The notes beneath the pieces were generated by a model. It saw nothing but the letters and a program-made list of their open reading frames with translations, did no database searches and was not told the DNA's origin. From assembly GCF_028728065.1 (NCBI RefSeq), contig NZ_CP117812.1:2170001-2234000 (forward strand): DNA of 64,000 nt, in the 5' to 3' direction. The position numbers were made by a program, and so were the translations under genes. Source of the stretch: Lentisphaera profundi (GTDB lineage Bacteria; Verrucomicrobiota; Lentisphaeria; Lentisphaerales; Lentisphaeraceae). This document shows, piece by piece, positions 1-7,001 of this stretch (its first letter is position 1; the number at the start of each line of letters is the position of its first letter).

Positions 1-88
1 CACTAATAATGTGCATCCAACCAAGATACTCAGGCCAAGTACCACAATTCCAGCGCGCTGGGAAGCGACTGATATCAAAAAAATTCAT
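1..88 (-). CDS. 5' end of a probable membrane sensor (histidine) kinase, partial
   Basis: Reading leftward from an ATG at 88-86, the frame stays open to the window edge and gives 29 residues, beginning MNFFDISRFPARW and continuing NCGTWPEYLGWMHIIS. The pattern D-x-x-x-F-P-x-R-W-x-C-G-x-W followed by L-G-W-x-H-I-I-S is, from memory, the usual N-terminal opening of membrane-bound hybrid sensor kinases in planctomycetes and relatives, placed just before the first membrane helix. Only the first residues are present, so no kinase domain can be seen and the assignment rests on this opening alone. No clear Shine-Dalgarno sequence precedes the ATG. Confidence 0.5.
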   Translation of the reverse strand, partial: MNFFDISRFPARWNCGTWPEYLGWMHIIS

Positions 89-125
89 CAAGGTTTTTTA
101 ATCTCTACTACTAAAGGATTACAAA

Positions 126-323
126 TCAAATAATTACAGTAATAATATACTCGTCTACCTTAGGATTCCTAATAAATGAATTGCTGTTCAGCGGCAAAGA
201 CTTATAAGAATAATTAAGGGGCAGGCTTTTTATAATTCTTTGGCCGAGCTTAATCGAGGCTTCCTCGCTTGCCCAGAAACACTCATAAGTACCATCGGAT
301 TCAATTTGGAGAAGCGCTGCCAG
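126..323 (-). pseudogene. possible gene remnant in the 89-462 gap
   Basis: The stretch between the partial sensor gene and the nrfA terminator has no complete gene. On the minus strand a frame from 323 to the TGA at 128-126 is open for 65 codons and reads like protein (for example DGTYECFWASEEASIKLGQR), but it begins straight after two stop codons and has no start codon or ribosome site. It could be the decayed tail of a gene or chance. The rest of the gap shows only short GC-rich stretches, including a small CCAGC/GCTGG hairpin near 440-452. Confidence 0.2.
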
Positions 324-462
324 TTATCATGTCAAATAGAGCTTAAAGTCGCTGCATAGAATGTCGGAGCACATCTTGCGATTCGGATTGACTTCCCCTT
401 GATCGGGGTGATATTCGCCTCTTTCAGCCGAGGGGTTTTCCAGCTTTGCTGGGCAAACAAAA

Positions 463-486
463 AAAGCCCTCACAAAGGAGGGCTTT
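463..486 (-). terminator. intrinsic terminator of nrfHA
   Basis: A perfect 9-bp stem (AAAGCCCTC at 463-471, GAGGGCTTT at 478-486) with a 6-nt loop. On the minus strand it is followed by a T run (TTTTTTTGTTTG). It lies 20 bases past the nrfA stop codon. Confidence 0.9.
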
Positions 487-506
487 CGAATAGATCTTAA
501 GTATGA

Positions 507-1988
507 TTATTTATACTGACTTTCACGTTCTTCAGTTTTCTTCTTCCAGACGGGTAAAACTTTTTCTTTGAATACTTCTTTCTCTGCATTCATTTTTTTC
601 ATATCATAGCCTAAGTATGCTTGGGCTTTAGCCTTGGTGGATACATCTGGCATTGGCACTTCATCTGTATGACCTAATGCATTGAGTACACGGACTAATT
701 TCAAACGAGCATCTGCCGCTTTTAATATACCTGTGGAAACAACTCGACCCATTTCAATAGGTGCATGAAAACTTCCGCCATGACTCGCCGCTACAAAATC
801 CCAACGCCATTGGGCATGACGAATATCTTGTAAAATCGGCTTCATATCAACTTCTTTAGCTCCTTTTTTCCATGCAAAGGCGGCTTCAATATGCGCTTTC
901 ACTAATAGACCTTCTAACTGCTGACGATTCTCAAGAATTTTATCCTGACGTTCATATACATTTTGGTAGAATTCACTCTCGCTCTCGCGGTGACAAACTT
1001 GGCAAGTATTTTGTACATTAGCCAAAGGACTACGAATTTGGTGGTCAGAAAACTTAACTCCACCTTCAGTCGTATAAGGCATGTGACAATCAGCACAGGA
1101 AACTCCACGTTGACCGTGAATACCCATCATGTGTACTTCATAGCCAGGATGCTGAGCCTTCAACATCGGCGCTTTTGAGAGAGGGTGTATCCAGTCATGA
1201 AAATTAATTTCATCATAATACTTTTCCATATCTTCTACAGAAAAACCATTATCCCAAGGAAAAGTCAAATAGTTACCATCTTTCGCAAAATAGTATTCAA
1301 CGTGACACTGAGCACACACAAGTGAACGCATTTCTTGATGTGTTGCATCCTCGATATCTCTACCTTGACGTTCAAAGGCTTCAACTAAAGCAGGACGAGT
1401 AATTGTTAGCTTCATCGTCTTTTCATCATGACAGTCAGCACAGCCAATAGGATTAGCTATCTCGTGACCTTTATCATGCCACTTACCTTTATAAAACTCT
1501 TTGGCTCCGGTCACATTCATCACACGAGGAACATCTGGGCTTTTACAGGCCCAACAAGTTGCTGGCATCGGTCCGTCACCTTCTTTCATTGGCGCACCTG
1601 TTCTCAAGGTATCCTGAATATCTTCTACCGCATGCATATGTCCACGAGGTGAGTTATAATCTTTAGAGAAGCCATAGCCGGCCCAAAGAATCACAAACGC
1701 AGGGTTTTCAGCAAGCATATCAACTTGATCACTACCATTGTGTTTAGTTTTAACATCGCCCTTCATAGTGGCTTTCCAACCCTCATATTGCTTAGGATAG
1801 TTTTTTGCCCATTTCTCACTTCTAGGTTCATAAGGCATCACATCTGCCCCCACCATATTCATGCGCACAGCTTCTACCTTGCGTTCATTAATATTTGAGA
1901 ACAATAGGCCTGCAATAACAACAAGAACTGCTGTTAGCACAAAAACAATCCAGGGATTAAACCCCTTTTCGCTTCCTTCATTACTCAT
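507..1988 (-). CDS. nrfA: Ammonia-forming cytochrome c nitrite reductase NrfA
   Basis: Catalytic pentaheme subunit of dissimilatory nitrite reduction to ammonium; it takes six electrons from NrfH in the periplasm. The 493-residue protein has one N-terminal hydrophobic helix (about 13-30) that could be signal or anchor. The active-site heme motif is CWACK at 145-149, in which lysine replaces histidine as is diagnostic for NrfA. Four ordinary CxxCH motifs follow: CADCH 183, CAQCH 225, CADCH 298 and CQVCH 329. Length and heme order match the family. The ATG is preceded by GGAG at good spacing. It lies 8 bases downstream of nrfH in the same operon and is followed by a strong terminator. Together these indicate anaerobic nitrite respiration or detoxification. 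Confidence 0.97.
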   Translation of the reverse strand: MSNEGSEKGFNPWIVFVLTAVLVVIAGLLFSNINERKVEAVRMNMVGADVMPYEPRSEKWAKNYPKQYEGWKATMKGDVKTKHNGSDQVDMLAENPAFVILWAGYGFSKDYNSPRGHMHAVEDIQDTLRTGAPMKEGDGPMPATCWACKSPDVPRVMNVTGAKEFYKGKWHDKGHEIANPIGCADCHDEKTMKLTITRPALVEAFERQGRDIEDATHQEMRSLVCAQCHVEYYFAKDGNYLTFPWDNGFSVEDMEKYYDEINFHDWIHPLSKAPMLKAQHPGYEVHMMGIHGQRGVSCADCHMPYTTEGGVKFSDHQIRSPLANVQNTCQVCHRESESEFYQNVYERQDKILENRQQLEGLLVKAHIEAAFAWKKGAKEVDMKPILQDIRHAQWRWDFVAASHGGSFHAPIEMGRVVSTGILKAADARLKLVRVLNALGHTDEVPMPDVSTKAKAQAYLGYDMKKMNAEKEVFKEKVLPVWKKKTEERESQYK

Positions 1989-1996
1989 ATTTTCTC

Positions 1997-2554
1997 CTAT
2001 TTCTTTTTAAGCCAATCGGCAATTTCTGTTTTCATTAAAGAGGTATTAGCTTTATGATTAGCCGATAAACTACGCACATCACCGTGCGGTACTTGACGAT
2101 GGCAATCCCAGCAATAGCGATCTGTTCCTTCAGGTGATACCACATGAGTCTCACCTAAATGAGTCGCATGACATCTTAAGCAATTTTGCTGTACGACTTT
2201 CTGTCCCGCCTCTAACATTTGAACGGTTTGGTGCTGCTTCTTTCCCCGGAGGGTAAATAAGGTCGCATGGCGCATACCATCCTTAGCTTTAAATAAATAT
2301 TTATTTAATACACTATCATGAGGAACGTGACAATCATTACACACAGCCACTTCTCTATGAGAACTATTACGCCAACTCGCGTGCTGTGGTCCCATTACAT
2401 GACAATTCATACACGTGGCAGGGTCGTCAGATAGATATGAAGCCGCATTAGATACGTAAAACAAATCAATCAGCAAGCCCACAAGTACGCCAGCTACAAT
2501 TGCTGCTGGTAATTTCCACCCTTTGGGCGGAATTAATTTCCTAAGTATACTCAC
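1997..2554 (-). CDS. nrfH: NrfH, NapC/NirT-family tetraheme quinol dehydrogenase
   Basis: Membrane-anchored electron donor to NrfA; oxidises menaquinol and passes electrons to the nitrite reductase. The 185-residue protein has one membrane helix (about 16-34) and four heme-binding motifs: CMNCH 48-52, CNDCH 72-76, CLRCH 125-129 and CWDCH 148-152. This is the normal number and order for NrfH. Translation seems to start at GTG (2554-2552), since no ATG lies in frame before the helix. It is the first gene of the nrfHA operon; the AT-rich upstream region holds three phased copies of AATTATTAA that may be regulatory. Confidence 0.93.
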   Translation of the reverse strand: MSILRKLIPPKGWKLPAAIVAGVLVGLLIDLFYVSNAASYLSDDPATCMNCHVMGPQHASWRNSSHREVAVCNDCHVPHDSVLNKYLFKAKDGMRHATLFTLRGKKQHQTVQMLEAGQKVVQQNCLRCHATHLGETHVVSPEGTDRYCWDCHRQVPHGDVRSLSANHKANTSLMKTEIADWLKKK

Positions 2555-2570
2555 CTATAATATCCATACT

Positions 2571-2639
2571 AATTATTAACACTGCTTTAATATACCCACT
2601 CAATTATTAAGATAATAACTTTCATTTATTAATTATTAA
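2571..2639. promoter_or_regulatory. three phased AATTATTAA repeats upstream of nrfH
   Basis: AATTATTAA occurs at 2571-2579, 2602-2610 and 2631-2639, with starts 31 and 29 bases apart, close to three helical turns each. All lie between the nrfH start and the ahcY terminator. They could be sites for a nitrite- or oxygen-responsive regulator, but the motif is AT-rich in AT-rich DNA and may be chance. Confidence 0.3.
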
Positions 2640-2652
2640 ATAAATACAAAAA

Positions 2653-2684
2653 AAAAGATCCTGAAATCACTTTCAGGATCTTTT
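2653..2684 (-). terminator. intrinsic terminator of the metK-adenosine kinase-ahcY operon
   Basis: A perfect 14-bp stem (AAAAGATCCTGAAA / TTTCAGGATCTTTT) with a TCAC loop, followed on the minus strand by a long T run. It lies 16 bases past the ahcY stop codon. Confidence 0.92.
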
Positions 2685-2700
2685 AAAAGCTTCTACTTAT

Positions 2701-4128
2701 TTAGTAGCGGTAATGCTCAGGCTTGTAAGGACCATCAACTGGAACACTGATGTAGTCAGCTTGTTCCTGGCTGAGTGTCGTGAGCTTAGCTCCGAGCTTG
2801 CCGAGGTGAAGTCGTGCTACTTCTTCGTCCAGCTCTTTGCTAAGGCGGAAAACACCAACTTTACGGTCAGCATTTTTAGCGATATCAATTTGAGCAATCG
2901 TTTGATTTGTGAAGCTGTTAGACATCACGAAACTTGGGTGACCCGTAGCGCAACCGAGGTTGATTAAACGGCCAGCTGCCAAGAGGTAGATGCTATTGCC
3001 ATTAGGGAAAGTATAACGATCTACTGGACCACCTGGAATATCATCAGTCTTGATAGATGTTTTAGTAACGCCAGGCATTGCTTCGAGTTCGGCAATCTGA
3101 ATTTCGTTATCAAAGTGACCTATATTACAAACGATCGCTTGATCTTTCATTTGGCTCATATGCTTAGCCGTGATAATGTCTTTGTTACCCGTAGTCGTAA
3201 CGTAGATATCTGCAACTGGAAGCGCGTCTTCTACTGTTGTTACTTGGTAACCAGTCATACAAGCCTGGAGAGCACAGATTGGATCAACTTCAGAAACAAG
3301 AACACGTGCGCGTTCGTTTACGAGTGATTCAGCAGAACCTTTACCAACATCACCGAAACCACAAACCATGGCAACTTTACCTGAGATGAGAACATCCATT
3401 GCGCGTTTGATACCATCACAAAGTGAGTGACGGCAGCCATACACGTTATCGAATTTAGATTTCGTTACTGAATCATTTACGTTGATCGCTTGGAAAAGAA
3501 GCTCCCCTTTTTCTTCCATCTGAATAAGACGGTGAACGCCCGTAGTTGTTTCTTCTGAAACACCAACGATTTTTGGAGCAATCTTTGTCCAGTGACCAGG
3601 ATGTGAAACAAGTACACGCTTGATAAGGTCGAACACAACTTGCTCTTCTTCGCTACTGGCAGGACCTTCAAGGAAGTCAGTATCACCACTTTCCGCTCTT
3701 ACACCAAGGTGAATAAGCATTGTTGCATCTCCACCGTCATCAACGATCTGATCAGGACCAGAACCATCATTCCAAGTCAATGCTTTGAAAGTACAGTCCC
3801 AGTATTCTTCTAAAGTTTCGCCTTTCCAAGCAAAAACAGGCACGCCAGTGACTGCAATTGCCGCAGCTGCGTGATCCTGAGTTGAGAAAATGTTACATGA
3901 ACACCAACGAACATCTGCACCAAGTGAAGTAAGTGTTTCAATAAGTACTGCAGTCTGAATTGTCATGTGGAGTGAACCCATGATCTTAAGACCAGCTAGA
4001 GGTTGTTCTTTACCATACTTCTCACGTGTAGCCATAAGACCTGGCATCTCGTGCTCAGCGATATCAAGTTCTTTACGACCGAATTCTGCGAGCGAGATAT
4101 CCGCTACTTTATAATCTTCATTTGACAT
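2701..4128 (-). CDS. ahcY: Adenosylhomocysteinase (S-adenosylhomocysteine hydrolase)
   Basis: Hydrolyses S-adenosylhomocysteine to homocysteine and adenosine, removing the product inhibitor of methyltransferases. The 475-residue protein has the NAD-binding Rossmann motif around 250-270 ([17 protein letters not shown]), the family signatures [10 protein letters not shown] and [18 protein letters not shown], and the conserved C-terminal ending PYKPEHYRY. Length fits the bacterial form with its internal insertion. It is the last gene of a leftward operon after metK and an adenosine kinase-like gene, so three successive steps of SAM turnover are made together. A 61-base gap separates it from the kinase, and a strong terminator follows. 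Confidence 0.97.
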   Translation of the reverse strand: MSNEDYKVADISLAEFGRKELDIAEHEMPGLMATREKYGKEQPLAGLKIMGSLHMTIQTAVLIETLTSLGADVRWCSCNIFSTQDHAAAAIAVTGVPVFAWKGETLEEYWDCTFKALTWNDGSGPDQIVDDGGDATMLIHLGVRAESGDTDFLEGPASSEEEQVVFDLIKRVLVSHPGHWTKIAPKIVGVSEETTTGVHRLIQMEEKGELLFQAINVNDSVTKSKFDNVYGCRHSLCDGIKRAMDVLISGKVAMVCGFGDVGKGSAESLVNERARVLVSEVDPICALQACMTGYQVTTVEDALPVADIYVTTTGNKDIITAKHMSQMKDQAIVCNIGHFDNEIQIAELEAMPGVTKTSIKTDDIPGGPVDRYTFPNGNSIYLLAAGRLINLGCATGHPSFVMSNSFTNQTIAQIDIAKNADRKVGVFRLSKELDEEVARLHLGKLGAKLTTLSQEQADYISVPVDGPYKPEHYRY

Positions 4129-4189
4129 ATTATTTACCTTGTTTTATTAAAAAATTTGTGACCTTCACTAATGAAAGCCTCATTTGATA

Positions 4190-5173
4190 TTATTTCTTTA
4201 AATCTACTAATGTTTGATTGATGCGGTCCCATCCTGCTTCAGGAATGACTGCACCCATAACCTGCACAACTTCCGAACCAATTTTGTGGGCCAACTTAGT
4301 ACTTTCTTCAAGACTCAAGTCATGCGCTAAGCCATAGAGGAAGCCACTTGCCCAAAGATCGCCTGCGCCAGTCGTATCTATAGCTTCAACTTTGTGAGCA
4401 CCAACGAAGACTTTTTCGCCATCGCGTTGTACCCAAGCACCATCCGCACCGAGCTTTACGGCGACAATTGAACAATGTTTTGCCAAGCTCTCGATTGCCG
4501 CATGGGGATCATCACTACCGCAAAATGCTTTCGCCTCTTCTTCGTTAGCAAAAACCATATCAACATAATTCTCGAGAAGCTCTGGAAGCACGTCTTGATT
4601 AGCGTTTACCACTTCAAAAGAAGCCAAATCAACACTCACGGTACAACCTGCTTCTTTTGCTGCTTTGAAAGTTTTGAGAGCTAAATCGCGATTGAAGAGC
4701 AAATAACCCTCTAAATGCACGTGGTCTTGCCCTTTAAAATCTTCTGCCGTAACTTCTTCAACGAGAAGACCCGCCGCCGCTCCGAGATAAGGACGCATAG
4801 TTCTCTCTGCATCTGGAGTCACAAGACTGAGACATGTTCCTGTAGGAGTTTCTGGACAACGCTTGAATGCGTGATCCGAACCTCCTGCCTTAACAAAGGA
4901 ATCTAAGAAATATTGCCCGCGTTCATCGCTACCAATTTTTCCGAGAAAAGCACCTGATACACCTAGGTTTAATAAACCAACAATCGTATTCGAAGCCGAA
5001 CCGCCCGTAGCGAGCTCCTGTTCCGGTACATTGGCCAGCAAGTTTTGAAGCTGATCAAACTCAACCATGCACATACCGCCTTTATCACCTTCAATATTAT
5101 CTACGTGCTCATGTGAAACACGTGCCAAAATATCAACGAGAGGCGAACCAACGCCCATGATTTTTTTAGACAT
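4190..5173 (-). CDS. PfkB-family kinase, probable adenosine kinase
   Basis: 327-residue ribokinase/PfkB-family sugar kinase. It has the substrate-side signature GGSASNTIVGLLNLG (about 58-72) and the ATP/anion-hole signature DTTGAGDLWASGFLYGL near residue 268, with the catalytic aspartate in DTTGAGD. The family phosphorylates sugars or nucleosides. Because it lies between metK and ahcY in one operon, its likely substrate is adenosine released by AhcY, giving AMP. That is an inference from context; ribokinase or fructokinase activity cannot be excluded from sequence. The start is 2 bases after the metK stop codon. Confidence 0.85.
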   Translation of the reverse strand: MSKKIMGVGSPLVDILARVSHEHVDNIEGDKGGMCMVEFDQLQNLLANVPEQELATGGSASNTIVGLLNLGVSGAFLGKIGSDERGQYFLDSFVKAGGSDHAFKRCPETPTGTCLSLVTPDAERTMRPYLGAAAGLLVEEVTAEDFKGQDHVHLEGYLLFNRDLALKTFKAAKEAGCTVSVDLASFEVVNANQDVLPELLENYVDMVFANEEEAKAFCGSDDPHAAIESLAKHCSIVAVKLGADGAWVQRDGEKVFVGAHKVEAIDTTGAGDLWASGFLYGLAHDLSLEESTKLAHKIGSEVVQVMGAVIPEAGWDRINQTLVDLKK

Positions 5174-5175
5174 GA

Positions 5176-6360
5176 TTAAGCGATACCAGCTGCAGCTTTG
5201 AGTGCTTCAACTTTGTTAGTTTGCTCCCAAGGGAAAATTTCACGACCGAAGTGACCATAAGCAGCGGACTGCTGGTACTTCCAGCCTTTAGGAGTTTTGA
5301 GACCGAGTTCTGCGATAAGATCAGCTGGCTTCATTGAGAAAACTTCATTAACGATCGCTTCGAGTTGAGTATCATCATCGAGCTTACCTGTACCATAAGT
5401 ATCAACATTCACTGAGATTGGGTAAGGAACGCCAATAGCGTAAGCTACTTGAATTTCACACTTATCTGCAAGACCAGAAGCCACAATATTCTTGGCTACA
5501 TAACGGCTATAGTAAGCAGCTGAACGGTCAACTTTTGAAGGGTCTTTACCTGAGAACGCACCGCCACCATGTGAGCCAACGCCACCATAAGTATCCACGA
5601 TGATTTTACGGCCAGTAAGACCAGCATCACCATGAGGTCCACCAATGATGAATTTTCCTGTCGGGTTGATGTGATAAGTAATTTCTTCTTTGAGGAGTTC
5701 TGCAGGAATAACTTCAGCCACAACTTCGCGAACTACTTTTTGGAGCTGAGCAATATCCATCTCAGCAGTATGCTGATGAGATACGACGATTGCTGTTACC
5801 GCAACTGGCTTGCCGAGTTCGTAACGAATAGAAACTTGACTCTTTGAATCGGGAAGCAAGAACTTGTACGCAGAATCATTCTTGCGAAGATCCGCTAAAC
5901 GCTCAAGAATTTTATGCGAGTAATAAACCGGGGCTGGCATTAGAGCTTCGGTTTCGTTTGAAGCATAACCAAACATCATGCCTTGATCGCCTGCTCCTTG
6001 CTCAGTATGTAGACCCGCGCCTTCATCTACGCCCTGTGCGATATCCGCTGATTGTTCGTGGAGGCGAACTTGAACTTCACAAGTATCAGCGTTAAAGCCG
6101 ATACCATTGCAAGTATAACCGATTTCGCGAATTGCCTGACGCGCTACCGCTTCGTAGTCCACATTAGAATTAGTAGTGATCTCACCAGCAACAACAACGA
6201 GGTCCGTTGTCACTAAAGTTTCGCACGCAACGCGGCTATTAGAATCGCCTGCAAGACATGCGTCAAGGATTGCGTCTGATACTTGATCAGAAATTTTATC
6301 GGGGTGACCTTCAGAAACTGACTCCGAAGTGAAAATGTGTGTGGCGTGAATTTTACTCAT
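5176..6360 (-). CDS. metK: S-adenosylmethionine synthase
   Basis: Makes S-adenosylmethionine from methionine and ATP. The 394-residue protein shows the N-terminal [16 protein letters not shown] motif (about 18-33), the [12 protein letters not shown] hexapeptide-region signature, and the glycine-rich P-loop-like [19 protein letters not shown]. Length and motif order are normal. First gene of the metK-adenosine kinase-ahcY operon. The leader holds a promoter-like TTGAAA-N16-TATATT whose -10 overlaps an inverted repeat also found upstream of the MetF-like gene at 59741. No SAM or SAH riboswitch was recognised in the 117-base leader. Confidence 0.98.
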   Translation of the reverse strand: MSKIHATHIFTSESVSEGHPDKISDQVSDAILDACLAGDSNSRVACETLVTTDLVVVAGEITTNSNVDYEAVARQAIREIGYTCNGIGFNADTCEVQVRLHEQSADIAQGVDEGAGLHTEQGAGDQGMMFGYASNETEALMPAPVYYSHKILERLADLRKNDSAYKFLLPDSKSQVSIRYELGKPVAVTAIVVSHQHTAEMDIAQLQKVVREVVAEVIPAELLKEEITYHINPTGKFIIGGPHGDAGLTGRKIIVDTYGGVGSHGGGAFSGKDPSKVDRSAAYYSRYVAKNIVASGLADKCEIQVAYAIGVPYPISVNVDTYGTGKLDDDTQLEAIVNEVFSMKPADLIAELGLKTPKGWKYQQSAAYGHFGREIFPWEQTNKVEALKAAAGIA

Positions 6361-6378
6361 TTAAATATTCCATATTTA

Positions 6379-6400
6379 TATATTTGCATAAACGAATATA
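6379..6400 (-). promoter_or_regulatory. metK operator candidate overlapping the -10 box
   Basis: On the minus strand the sequence is TATATTCG-TTTATG-CAAATATA, an inverted repeat with one mismatch and a 6-bp spacer. A -35-like TTGAAA lies at 6422-6417, 16 bases before TATATT (6400-6395), so the repeat covers the -10 and start region, where a repressor would act. The same half-site and spacer occur upstream of the metF-like gene. Confidence 0.5.
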
Positions 6401-6477
6401 TGTAAAATACAGAACTTTTCAAACGAGTTTAATAAAACTTAAAGATTTTCTTTTCGGCGCTTCATAATTCGCCTTAT

Positions 6478-6837
6478 TTATTCGTCAAAAACACCGGACT
6501 CCATAGCTTCACGCGCCTTAACAGTACAAGAATCAATAGCATTAAGGGCTTCTGCGTTACCACGTTCAGCCAAAGACTGTATAGCATTCAATACTGCAAA
6601 CGGGGGAACATGCGGCTCTTCTTTCGTTCCGCGTGAATAAAGAATCAAGGCATCTAAAAAATCACCTAAGACTGAATCTTCCATCTTTTTAAAATTCTTA
6701 TGCGTCGGAGCAACCATAAAGGCCCCTACCTGACTCGATGTGACATCGTAACCTGCCAATTCAAAAATATCCAAGATATCTCTTTTTTGTAAATTAAATG
6801 CGATTCCAACTTTCTTTAAGACTGTATTTGCTTCCAT
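6478..6837 (-). CDS. DUF1456 (YehS-like) protein
   Basis: 119-residue protein starting MEANTVLKKVGIAFNLQ. The stretch LQKRDILDIFELAGYDVTSS and then LGDFLDALILYSRG matches the DUF1456 family pattern, in which two similar helical units are normally present; here only the first is clear. The function is unknown. A longer frame extends upstream to 6993, but the start at 6837 is preferred because AAGGA precedes it at suitable spacing and the extra 52 residues look non-conserved and basic. The gene faces left, divergent from ftsK and 117 bases before metK. Confidence 0.7.
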   Translation of the reverse strand: MEANTVLKKVGIAFNLQKRDILDIFELAGYDVTSSQVGAFMVAPTHKNFKKMEDSVLGDFLDALILYSRGTKEEPHVPPFAVLNAIQSLAERGNAEALNAIDSCTVKAREAMESGVFDE

Positions 6838-7001
6838 GATTTCTTCCTTGATTTTCTGATTTAATTCCACACAGTAAATCAATACTGAGAAAAATCCATA
6901 AAAAAACTTTTTTTGAGTCACAAGAGGCTTAGCTATCCTTTCTTTTTGAGCAAGACAAATTACTTTATCCAAAGCAATTTTAATTCGAGCCAATTATTTC
7001 C

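Noticed and set aside
6361-6477. SAM or SAH riboswitch upstream of metK
   Set aside because: No GC-rich helices or known core motifs; the 117-base leader is AT-rich and is better explained by the inverted repeat over the -10 box.
6838-6993. N-terminal extension of the DUF1456 gene
   Set aside because: The internal ATG at 6837 has a good ribosome site and begins right at the conserved domain; the extra part is basic and not family-like.
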